A stretch of 64,000 bases of DNA from Certhia americana (taxonomy: Eukaryota > Chordata > Aves > Passeriformes > Certhiidae): the NCBI GenBank assembly GCA_018697195.1, contig CM031864.1, positions 29,501,668-29,565,667 on the forward strand, read 5' to 3'. Position numbers and translations under genes: made by a program. Shown here in pieces: positions 1-11,000 of the stretch; within the stretch, counting starts at the first letter, position 1; each line of letters opens with the position of its first letter. The notes beneath the pieces were generated by a model. That model made no database searches, was not told the origin of the DNA, and worked only from the letters and a program-made list of their open reading frames with translations.

Positions 1-1065
1 ATAAAGCCAAGAAGCCACGTAACAATGCTGGTGGCCAAGCCACCAACATCCCCAGCCCGGTGTCAGTGCCAAGATGTGCTGCAGAAAGGAGAGACAGATC
101 CTTTTTGCCAGTGTCACCAAGGGGAGCGACACCCCTGTGAATCCTCCTACTGCTCAGCTCCCCTGGTCCCTGCCATTTTCTCCTTCACCCCCCGAGAAAG
201 ATTTTCCTCTGAAATATTTTCTGATCTCAATCTGGAATGATCAATCTCAATAAAATCATTCATATTGATCAGGATTTACTGCTTTGCATTAGCAGAGTGT
301 ACACCAAATTACCAGCCTGTACACCCTGGCAGTGTCCATCACCCCCCTTTGCAGAGGGAGAAATGAGACAGGCAGGACCAAGGGGACAGCTGAGAGGCAA
401 GCAGTAAAACTGCACTCAGATTTATTTCGAGATGCAGCTGGAATTTTGTCTCATGTCTATTCCTGTGCTTTGCGCCTGACGCCGCAGCGTGTGAGGACAG
501 ATGTGAAATGTGGCTCCGTGAAATTCATCTCTGCTTAGGGCATGGGAATAGCAAAACTCCCTTGAACAGCCATGTTTTAATTTGCATTTCCAGGGCTCTG
601 GCAGAACGCTGGGTCCTGTGGCGTACTCAGCAGTAGAGGCACTAAATGGCCATGAGTTGCTACATCTCTGTTTTATGGGGGCGATTTGGGCAGCTGCCAG
701 ACTCGATAATTCTCTTGGTGTTATCCCAGCAATGATGGTGGCTTGGGAACTGAGGGGTGAACCAGCTGGTGGGATTTTTTCCATGGGTTTTGGGCTATGA
801 ATCCAAACCTCATCTTGGCTTGTCTAGTGGAATTGGCTATGACACAGGATTAAATGTCACTGTGCCACCAAACCGGTGATGGGTGTAAGAAGGGAGGGAG
901 AGCATAATCAAGAGGGAGGGGAGAGAGCAGCAGGGCTGGTGGTGACCCATGAAGACCCATCCTAAGCAAAAACAGCCCATGGGAACATGAGGATGAAAGG
1001 AGGGAGCTGCAACCTAACAGCTTTTCATTAATAGAGCTGTGGTGCTCATGTGGTCATGGTGACAG
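1..1065. other. Non-coding, nothing recognised
   Basis: Mixed-composition sequence with only short frames up to 120 codons. I see no repeat or gene signature. Confidence 0.5.
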
Positions 1066-1240
1066 ATCACAGAACCACAGAACGTTTCGGGTTGGAAGGG
1101 AGCTTAAAGCTCACATTGTTCCAAGCCTCCTGCCAGGGGCAGGGACTCCTTCCACTAGACCAGGTTGCTCAGAGCCCCGTCCAACCTGGCCTGGAACACT
1201 TGCAGGGATGGGATGCAAGACACCTGCAAGGTGCTGTCAC
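1066..1240 (-). mobile_element. CR1 LINE 3' fragment
   Basis: The + strand shows the reverse complement of the CR1 3' end: ATCACAGAACCACAGAACG, GGGTTGGAAGGGA, then CCAGGTTGCTCAGAGCC and the CCTGGCCTGGAACACTT block. It is truncated after the GGGATGGG motif. Confidence 0.85.
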
Positions 1241-3014
1241 TTTTGCACCAAGAGCTCTCTCGGTGCTGCTCTGAGGCTGTCGGGAAGGCCCGGGCTGGCT
1301 GGTGCTGTGTGCTACAGTGACAGCCTGCCTCTCAGTGGGACAGGGATCCTGGGGGCGAGGCCATCTGGATGCACAGGAGGAGACAGCCTTTGCTCCCTGA
1401 AATGTGTCAGCTCAGGGTGGAAGAAGCAAATCCTATTTTATGGTGGCACAAACATCTCCGTTGATGAGAGAAAGGAGACTGTCCTAGAGGTGGTACTGAG
1501 TCTTGAACATCCCAGCCCTGGCTCCGAGCATGAGTTCCCTGATCATGTGAGGTCTCAGCAGTGCAGGGAGCAGAACATGCTTTTGGATGCTTGCAGGCAG
1601 CTCTCTCACCGTGCAGGCAATGGCTCCTGCCTTGCATGTCCAGCACAGATTGAGCTCTCCTGGCACGGAGCTTTTTGCCTGCCTGCCTGGCTGCTGGGGC
1701 CTCAAGATGCTTCTCATGGTGGCAAGGATTGTCATGGAATCTAAAAATCTCCCCACAGATAATCAAGGTGCACCCAGCAATTAGCAATGTGCTCTGTGGC
1801 TTGGTCAAATCTGGACTGCCACAGTGGTCTGGGGGTTGGAAGATGAAGGGAAGTGTGGGCAGCTGTGTGGAAGTGTGTCAACAAAAGAGGCTGCATGACA
1901 ATGGCTCTGAGGCTGGAAAAGGTGCTCCACAAGGCTCCAGCAGCTGTATGAGCTCTCCAGAGCAGCAAGGCAAAGACTCCCTGTGCAAAGGTATTCTGGC
2001 ATTTTGGAAGCTCTCCAGCAGCAGCCACAGACACAGAAGTGTCTCCAAAGAGCCTCTCCCACAAGGCCCCTGATGGATCTTTCAGGGCTGAGTCAGGAAG
2101 AGGAGCTCTGTGGGGTGAGTCACAGTGGCTGCTGACAGCCTGCTCATCCAGCTGTGGGTCCTGCTGAGCTTTGGTCACTTCAGCTGAAGCGTTCAAGTGA
2201 ACACAATGGCCGTGTTTTTTAGATGAAACCTGCTTCTACCCTTCGCTCTGCTGCGCTTCCAGCTGTCCCCCTGTGTCGGCTGCGTGCCACGACTGTCACG
2301 GAGAGATGGCCCAGACTCCCAGCTCTCATCCCCTGGTAGCAGCAGCCTGCAGGAACAAGCAACCTCAGCTGCTGGTCTCTTCCTCTGATGCCACTGCTGA
2401 CTTGTGTGGGCCTTGTCACCTGGGGGCACTTGTGCGTGGCTGGCCCTTGTCCTGCAGCGATGCTCCAGCACTCTGTTGCTTTGCGCCTGCTTGGGCACCG
2501 ATCCTGCAGACACAGCCAAGGGTGGAGGTATTTTTCCTGTCCTGAGCAGAGGCAGTGGGGAGGCCTTGCCAGTGGAGAGCATCTCCTGTTCTGCAGGAAT
2601 GTAAAAGCCAGATGATTTCCGCACGTGCCCATCTAAGATAGCACCAAATGAGCTTGTTTGCATTTTAACTTTCCAACCCTGTTGGTAAAAGCTGACACAC
2701 CTCTGTCCTCCCTTTCTGTGGGTAGTGAACACGGAGGGTAGCACCAGCAGCTGGGCTTACCCTGGCTGCCACTCTGTCTGCCAGGAGAGGTGACATCAAA
2801 GTGACACCAAGGGCTCTGGGGTGGCCAGGACAGTGAGGGTGTTCCTTCAGGAGGGCACAGCAGGACACTGGGCTTCTTTTCCACACATATCTGACAGGGG
2901 AAGGGTATGAGCAGGGGCCATCTCCTGCCCTCTACACAGTGAGGTTTTCCTGTACCAAGAAAATACCCGGCTCCGTCTGGTTGTGTTTCCCAGCTGGTGG
3001 GGCTCAGTCATTGC
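1241..3014. other. Non-coding, nothing recognised
   Basis: Frames up to 183 codons are present on both strands but overlap one another and show no domain. No repeat is identified. Confidence 0.45.
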
Positions 3015-3537
3015 TGTTCTGTGGTGTGAAAGAAGGGCGACCTTGCCCCTGATAAGTCACAGTTTTACTAATTACCAAAGCAGAGGAGCAACCTTGCTCT
3101 TAATGAGTTGCAGCTGTGGCTAATAAAGATAGGTGTGATAAAAGGGGTGGGTTGGCTGGTCAGGGGGGCCTGGGCCCTTTTGAGGAGGAGAACACCTTTG
3201 GGGAAGGGAGCCCTGAGGAAGAAGGAAAGATCCAGGGAGCAGAAAGAAGAGAATTACTGATGGCAAAAAAGATCTGCTGTGAGGTTAGCCTGGGCCTGGT
3301 GGAGTTGGAGCCTGCAGTCATGGTGGAGCTAGCTAAGGCCTGCGTTCAGAGTCTGCAAACCAATGTTCACTGACATAATCCAGCAGGAGACAGCCAACAG
3401 TCAGAGTCTGCAGTTGGACCCCACAGTAGGAACTTGCTGTGATCAGAGTCAAGGTGCCTAAGCTATAAGGAAGAATAAACCAGGACCCTTTTCATGTTGT
3501 TAAATGTCTGTGTCTTGGCTCACTTCTACCCCTAACA
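3015..3537 (+). mobile_element. LTR-like block, probable solo LTR
   Basis: The block could begin TGTTCTGTGG and end CCCCTAACA, giving TG...CA ends. It holds a TATA-like GATAAAAGG near 3137 and AATAAA at 3474-3479, followed by a U5-like tail. Its left part has an internal 51-nt duplication (GCGACCTTGC at 3037, GCAACCTTGC at 3088). No protein frame or partner LTR is seen and no clean target-site duplication was found, so borders are approximate. It is probably a solo LTR of an avian endogenous retrovirus. Confidence 0.5.
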
Positions 3538-3804
3538 AGAGGGCTACTGCAACAGCTCAAGCAGAAGGATTGTTTGCTCCTGTGTGGCAAAGCCTGCATC
3601 CCTCATGATTCTGTTGTTATTTTCTTCTTGTGAATCCATGGGTTTCTTTAGCTGAGAGATGTTTTTGCATTCACCTATCTCTGTTCTGTATGCTTGTCTC
3701 TGATGGGCTGTAGGGAAGCAGTGGCACCTATGTTTGTGGATCAGCCCTGTACATGTGTGAGAGATTCCATGCAGCCAAGTGTGCCAATAAAATCCATCTT
3801 TGGA
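3538..3804. other. Spacer between LTR-like block and CR1
   Basis: An AATAAA at 3786 stands alone. Nothing else was seen. Confidence 0.4.
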
Positions 3805-4180
3805 GAGCCATGAAGGTGCTCAGAGGGTTGGATCACCTCTCCTGTGAAGACAGGCTGAGAGAGATGGAGTTTCTCAGCCTAGAGAGGAGAAGGTTCTGGG
3901 GAAACCTTAGAGCCCCTTCCTGTGCCTAAAGGGGCTTCAATAGAACTGGAGGGGGAATTTTGATGAGGGCATGGAGTGACAGGACAAGAGGAAAGGGCTT
4001 TGCATTGAGAGAGGGCAGGGTTAAATTGGATATTGGGAAGAAATTCTTCCCTGTGAAGGTGGTGAAGCCCTGGCACAGGGTGCCCAGAGAAGCTGTGGCT
4101 GCCCTTTCTCTGGAAGCATCCAAGGCCAGGTTGGACAGTGTTTGGAGTAAGCTGGGCTAGTGGAAAGTGTCCCTGTCACA
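3805..4180 (+). mobile_element. CR1 LINE 3' fragment
   Basis: It starts in the AGGTGCTCAGAGGGTTGGA / GAAGACAGGCTGAGAGAG block. It continues through TCTCAGCCTAGAGAGGAGAAGG, the AATTCTTCCCTGTGAAGGTGG block and the CAAGGCCAGGTTGGA block. It stops at GGAAAGTGTCCCTGTCAC, so the last ~60 bases and the octamer tail are missing. Confidence 0.9.
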
Positions 4181-5987
4181 GTGCCTGTGTAGAGGCAGGG
4201 TCTTTGCTTTGAGGAGTAGGGGTCCAGGCTCCTATCCATCCTGGTAGGAACACTTCTTTCCTGTGGCATGAGAATGTGCATTGGCTCTCCAGTTGAGTGC
4301 CAGCAACCCCAAGCCCAACCTCTCTGCCTGGTATTGCTCTTTTGGAGTTTGCTTGCCTTTCCTGAAGAAAATATCGTGGTCTAAAAGTGTCTTTTCCATT
4401 TGATTCCTTGCTGGCATCCCCTGATGCGCTTTACCAAACCTGTGGGAGCAGCAGGATTTTCTCTTCCAGTAGCTGCAGTGGTGGGGTGGAATTCTGAGCC
4501 CACCAGACAAGCAGGCCCTGCCCTGCCCTGCCTGCACCCCTCACAGTTTTCCAGCTTGCTCTTCCATCCTTTCCCTTAAGGAGATGTTGTTCCTGCCTTT
4601 TTCATTGTCATTTTACAGTCAGGCTCTTGTTTACTGCTGAGCTCTGGAGGGGGCTGGCTGAAAACATCTCCATAGGAGATCCACTGTGGTAGGGGACACC
4701 AGCTCCTGTGGCCAGTGAGGATGGGCTGGGGGTCTTGTCACACGCACCCACACTCCTCCCCTTCCAGGAGAGCAGGGGCTGCTGGGCTCTGCTGGTAGGT
4801 GAGGCATCACTTTAATGCACAAGGACAAGCCCCTGTGTTTTCCTCACTAATTTCCATCTTTGTCTCATGTAATTTTCTTAGCAAATCTCTATGGAAACAG
4901 GTACTGTTTGTAATAAAGCCTCTGTTTTTCACTTTGCTTTGTTGCTGTCGAGGAAGGAGGTGGCAGAGACCTATAAAGGGCAGATGAGGTTTAGGTAGGG
5001 AGAGGAGAGATGATTCAGCTGCCTCAGCCCTTGGCACAGATGGGAGCAGCCTTAGCATCCCCTTGTCCTGTCCACGCTGATGGGAGATGGAGGCTGAAAT
5101 CATCCAGCCCCTTTCCGGACTCCCTCTGTTTTGGTGGGGGCTCACTGACCTCTAAGGTCCCTTCCAACCCAAACCATCCCAGGATTCCTGTCCCAGCTGG
5201 CTGGAGAGGAGCACTGTGGTGTGGAAAGGGGGTAAATCATTCTTGTCCAGGGCTGACAACACACATCTGATGTGTCCTCAGTGAGCCACCAGCCCTCCAG
5301 GCTCACCCTGGCTCTCTTGAAGGTCACCCAGTGCCAGCCATGCCCCGGTATCCTCACAGGACCTGCTGTGACATTGCCCCAGGCTCCATGTGAGCCACCC
5401 CCACGCCGCTGAGGTGTGGGGGGAGCAGGAGCTGTGGGGGTGATGTAGAGGGGCCGGAAACCACCAGAAGGATGAGAGCCAGAAGGATGCACAAGCCCCC
5501 GCCCATCGTGGGACGCTGGAGCTCCGTCATCTCGCAGCGCTTCCTGCCCGCAGCCCGTTCCCAGGCTCGTGAGCTTCCTAGCTTGTTTGTTTATTTTGGG
5601 GAGGGAGGGGGATGTTTCAAGAGCTGAGAGAGGAATATTTTAAAGGAGGAATTCAATGCCAGATTGGCATCCTCTGCATCAGACAGAGCCGTGTACTGAA
5701 GTGTGCTCAGACCTGCAGGAGGGAGCTGTGTGTGTCAGCTCCTTCTGCTCAGAGTCACCCTTGGTACTCAGCCACCCTGGGCCTTTCCAGAGGCTGTTGG
5801 GGTAACTGAATGTAGAGAAACATGCAGCATGCTCATGCTCAGGTCCTGGAGCATGTTTTAGGGTGTTCAAGGCTGAGGTAATTGGCCTCTGACACACAGG
5901 AATCCATGGTGGCACTTGGCTCCTGAGCTTCAGAATGAAGATCTTCCATCCTGACTAAGAACTGCTGTCCTCTTCCCACTGAGAGCT
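4181..5987. other. Non-coding spacer
   Basis: Apart from the CR1 tip at 5136, only short frames occur. A slightly CpG-richer patch is at 5400-5580 without promoter elements. Confidence 0.45.
5136..5190 (+). mobile_element. CR1 LINE 3' tip
   Basis: Only the final segment is present: CTCTAAGGTCCCTTCCAACC, then AAACCATCCCAGGATTCCTG, a decayed form of the CR1 terminal octamers. Confidence 0.6.
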
Positions 5988-6075
5988 GGTCCTTTCAGGT
6001 TGGAAAGCTCACTTTTGGTCACTGAGTCCAACTGCTAATCCAGCACTGCCAAATCCATCACAGGCCCAGGGCTCC
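5988..6075 (-). mobile_element. CR1-like 3' fragment
   Basis: CAGGTTGGAAAGCTCACTTT, GAGTCCAACTG and CCAGCACTGCCAAATCCATC match the reverse complement of the CR1 subfamily type that carries the 'AGCACTGCCAAGTCCA' block. It is short and diverged. Confidence 0.55.
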
Positions 6076-7703
6076 CTAGCCCACAGAGGATGGAAGGAGG
6101 TCCTTTAAGAGGTCCCTCTCCCACCCCTGCTTTTCTACAAGTGATTTTTTGTGCTCATCCCAAGCCAGCCACATGTGGCCACCCTGCAGCTGAGGCTTTC
6201 TCCAGGGGAAGTCCTTCTCACCCACTTCCACACCTGCCCTGCCCAAGGGGCCCGCTCAGCTGGAGCTGTCAGGAATGATGCTTGAGGATTGTGAGCTCTG
6301 GGTGCTCTAAGGGCACCGAGCTGGAAAATATTCTCTTCCCATTGCTGTTTTGGTGAGAATTTGCTTTAAGAGCAGGGATCCAGACTACAGTGTTAATTCT
6401 GCTTCATTCCAAGAGGAGTGAATATTACAGAGCCTTTGTGATTCTGCTGGAATTACAATATGTGATTACTGGGGTTGAGACGCTGGTTAATTACCTGCTC
6501 ATTTGTTGTAATGCTCCTGAATAGCTTGTGAAAGTGTGGCAAATGCATTGCTTCTGCTTTTAATGGCTTAGACAGGGTTATTCGTAGATAGCAGAAGATA
6601 AATAGTGTTCCTGTCACATTAGGGTGGTACAGCATTTTCCTGCTTCCCAGGGGTCCTTCCTTAGCCTGGGGAAGACAGGAATTAATGAGTAAAATGAGGT
6701 AGGCACCTTGATGTCATTGTGATTGTCATCACATCACCTTGGATTTGGAGCCTGACAAACCCCATGGCCATGGCAGCAAGGTGGGATGCTCCAGCCTGCT
6801 GGGGAAACTGGCTGGAAGTGCCAGCCTTCCTGAGTCTTGTTGAGCCTGGTTGTCGTGCCTGTTGGTGTCAAGGAGTAAGGGAAGGTCTTTTGTGCTTCAG
6901 GAGAGGGGTCAGCCTCACCCCAGCCCCACTCCTGCTCCCTCCCAAGTGCAGTGCCTGATTCCGTGCCCATGAGAGCGCACACATCAAGGCAATGTTTGCT
7001 CATATGAGCGCCTGTTTGCCCACACAGCTCATTTGGACATCTGGCTTGGCAGATTGGTGCACATGGAAAAATGGGCAAAGAAACACTGAGGCCTGGATGG
7101 CAAATTTGGTCTGGTTTTCTCTTTTTTTCTTTTATCTTTTTTCTTTTTTTTTTTTTGTATTTTGTTTTGATTTGTTTTGTAAAGGTGCTGCTTGCAGTTT
7201 CCTGGTTACAGCTGCATAGAAATTTGCCCTTCAGGAGATTCTTGCCTTCCAGATATTGCACTCCAACCATCTAAATTTTATCTCTGTTTGGTGCAGCAGG
7301 CCACCTAAAATGCTTGCCAGCTTTTTAACCATGATGCTTATAACCCTGTCCTGGACTTTGCCTCTTGGGACATGTCCCTCCTGCAAGGCCTTTGGTACCT
7401 TCCCCACACCACCCTAAGCAAGGGGGTCTGTCAGCACCAGCCTGAGGAAGGGCACAAACTCATGTCCTAGACCAAGCCTGGCATCTTCATGGGACAGAGA
7501 TTTAAACAAGCTGCTCTGCCCAGGGATGCCAGGAGGTTGCTTTAAGCTGCCAATTACTTGGTTGTGTGTCTGGACTTAAGGACAGGCAACAAAGAACCAG
7601 AGCATCTTCTCCAGCCTCAGAGTGCCAGCAAGAGAGATCTGGCAAGGTCAGCACTGCTTTAAAGGTGTTTCTGGATGTGGCTTACTCCATCCTACTCCAT
7701 TAA
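6076..7703. other. Non-coding spacer
   Basis: It contains the T-rich tract at 7114-7180. No gene or further repeat is recognised. Confidence 0.45.
7114..7180. repeat. T-rich low-complexity tract
   Basis: Runs of T are interrupted by single C, A or G and end in TTTTG-type units. It may be a decayed retroposon tail on the minus strand or simple slippage. Confidence 0.85.
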
Positions 7704-8064
7704 GGTTGAGTGAATTGGGATTTCTCAGCCTGGAAAGGAGAAGGCCTCGGGGCAACCTAATTGCACCTGAAGAGAATTTACAGGAAAGATGGGGCAGCGC
7801 TTTTTACAAGAGCATTTAGGACAAGGGGGAATGGGTTCAGATTGAAAGAGAGTAGGCTTAGATTGGACTTGAAAAAATTCATTACTGTGAGGTACTGGCA
7901 CCAGAGAAGCTGTGGTGGCTGTCCCATCCCTGGAGGTGTTCAGGGCCAACTCTGATGGAGCTTGGAGCAACCTGACCTAGTGGAAGGTGTCCCTGCCCAT
8001 GGCAGGGGTTTGGAATGGGATGATCTTCATGGTCCCCTTCCAAACCAAACCGTTTTATGATGTT
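7704..8064 (+). mobile_element. CR1 LINE 3' fragment
   Basis: It runs from TTTCTCAGCCTGGAAAGGAG through a decayed AATTCATTACTGTGAGG block, CAGAGAAGCTGTGG, CCATCCCTGGAGGTGTTCAG and GTGGAAGGTGTCCCTGCCCA. It ends CCAAACCAAACCGTTTTATGA, close to the true CR1 3' end. Confidence 0.9.
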
Positions 8065-11000
8065 GCATTTCACCCTCTTTTAAGCAGAGTTCTGAGGGTG
8101 TACAGATCTGTGGGTGGCAGTGCCTGAGACAACACATGGATATCTAGGTGCAGCTCCAATTTCCCTGCTCAGCAAAGACAGGCTTGAAGGATTATCCCAG
8201 CCTGGACGACTGTTTTAAATCGCAATGGCCATGAAAGTCTCCATTATTTATCTCCAAGCTGCTTAGTGATACAGTGGGTGGAGAAGGAAGCCACATTTCC
8301 TGCTCAAAGAGTGTGTGGGAATACCTTTTCAAATGTTAATTCCTCATGTTTTTCAAAAAGCTACCCAAAGGCACCGGTCAGAGCAAACGCTAGGAAAGCC
8401 TGTGCATATTCAAACCAACCAGGTTTTAAAAAGTCTGCGAAGATATTTGGGGTGAGGAGGGAGTGGGGAGAAAAAGAAGAAGCTCCAGGAAAAATCCTGC
8501 CACCATTTCCCCCACTTCAAAGTTAAAATGAGATGTGTGCGTTTCCCTCTCCTCTGATGTGCCTCCCTCCAGGGAAATAGGTGATGGATGCAAAACGCCA
8601 GGGGGAGCAGGATCACCCGGAGGGATTCCCCTCCAGCAATGCTAATGAAGGTCCAAATCCCAAATCGTTCATGCCCCAACATGTGGCAACCAGGAAGAGT
8701 CGATGTGGGCTGGCTCGGGACAAGTGCCACAGGGATCCAGCAAGCCACACATCCTCACTTCGGTTTTGCATCCAGGGCAATCTGGTCCCCTGATATTAAA
8801 TCATCCCACTGTAAAATTCATCAGCTTCCATGGCTTCATGATTGATAAAAACCTTCTCTGCAAGTGCCACCTTGGCAGTGCGTAGCTAACAGGCTGTTGT
8901 TAACACACAGATCTGGGTTTTCTGTGGTAGTTTTTGCTTTAAAAATAAAACAACCAAAAAAGAAAAAAAAAAAATCATGCATGCTTTTAATGCAGATTTG
9001 AAAGAAAAGGGGGGAAAATATCTCTTGGGTCTGTACCCACCACAAGTTTTAAAGTGCAGAATCTGTGTCTGCTGTTGAATAAGAGATGTGCGCTGACTGC
9101 CAAATTTCTGCTTGAAAGCAGCCAGAAGCTATCTGGGAAAAAAAACAAATGTTTTGCAAATACCTTTTGTAATTGTAAAAATAACATAATAATTTTAGAA
9201 AAAAAAATTAAAAAAACCAAACCAGTAAGAATTCACCAGTTATTAAACCTTGAAAAATGTGGGATCTTACATGACTTGGAGCCCAGAAGTGACGTCTAAG
9301 CTTGGAAAAAACCCACTGAAAACTGGGCTTTCTAGTTTGTCTCTGATTCCTCATAGCCAAGCGGTTTTATAACCAACGTCTCTTCATCCTAAGTGCTCCA
9401 GAAAGAACAGAAAATGCCTCAAGCCTGGCAGTAGATGTGGGGAAGGGATTCAGACCCTGCTGTCCCTGAATCAAAACTCCCTCATTTCTAAAGGTTTGGT
9501 TAACTCTCATTTTGGCCAGCCCTGGAACAACATCTTTTCTTTGGTCAGGAATTTGTCACCATTGGCCGTGTGGATTTCAAGAGGACCAGCTGATGGTCCT
9601 TGCTTTTCCTTTGGCCACATTGTCCTGGGAAGAGATGGGGATGTTCCACAGAACCTCTCCCTGCTTGCTGCTCCTTCCTGAGGGGATAAAGGAAAGGGAT
9701 TTGGGATCCGGCAGAAACCTTTTCCCCATTGCAGCACCCTGGGTGCACAGATGGTGGTGACTTTGGGGTTGGGTTTCCATCCGAGCCTGCTATCAAGGCA
9801 CTTAGTGCATACAAAAAAAAAAAAAAAGAAAGAAAAATAGGCCTTCGTGATGTACAAAGCAAAGGGAAATCATGGGGAAAAGTTCTTCAAAACTGACTTT
9901 ATTTACAGATCAAGAATTTCATGACTTGGTGGAAAGCACAAACAATACTGGGACAGAAACTCATAATATTTGCTGGCTGGTTTGTGTAGCTACTGCAGCT
10001 AATATCTCAAATACTTCCATGACTAATCCCTTGGAAAGAAAAAACACACAAAAAAAGAGGTTGTCACATGAAACAGGATGATTTTGATGTTTGATTTGTA
10101 TTTCTAAACACAAATTCTGCCTCTTGAGCTGTGGAACATCCTTCATCTAAAACACTGTTATTCTTTGGCTGGGTAAATATGTGTTTGTTTTCTGTCCTCA
10201 TCCCATCCCTCTCTCCTTCCCCAAAACTCAACCAAGGAGTCCTTATCCTCCTCTCTAGACTCTAGTAAAACTCTGCATATTTTGATGTGGATCTAGAAGC
10301 ACCAAGTCTTAAATTCTAGAAATAATTGTGATTTCATTCTGTATGATTAAACTATGGAAATTTTCTCCTTGGGATTTTTTTGCATAACAGCAAAAAAAAA
10401 AAAAAAAAAAAACCCAAAAAAAAACAAAACCAAAAAAAAAACCCCCAAAAAAACCCCCCACCCTATAAAGAAAAAAAATTAACCACAAACTAAAAAAACC
10501 AACAAAACCTGTTGGCGTCATCAGAACCTAAAAATAACAGGAAGATGACTGCTGGTGCCAGAGTGATACCAAACAAAATCTATTATTGAATTAGATTCTT
10601 TCCAATTGGTGTTCTTAGGAATATATTTCCCTTTGCCCCTCAGGGTTCATTTGGAGCCAAGGTATTCTGCCTGCCAGTGCCATTCCAGCACTCAAATTAA
10701 CAAGAAGTGATGTCTCTTACAGTAAAAAAACAGTTTCTATTAAAATATTGATGAAGGTGAATAAGCCGAGGAGTTTGTGGTGTCTGGTTTCTTGCTGGCA
10801 GCCAGGGATAACTGTGAAATGAGGGGAGGGCTGGACATCATCACCCTGCTGCCATGGCCAGGATGATCATCCTATTCCCAGAGGCCAGAGCTGATATCCC
10901 AGCCTGACTCCAGGGACTGACAGAGAGCCTGGAACACCCATCCTTCTTTTCTCTCACCGCCGGCTCAGCAGTGCCTGTTTTCCCTCTGCAGTGCAGTTCT

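Noticed and set aside
9872..10081. 69-codon frame with a Met-Gly-Lys-Ser-Ser-Ser start resembling a myristoylation signal
   Set aside because: It is too short, has no further match and no LTR nearby. A gag-like origin cannot be supported.
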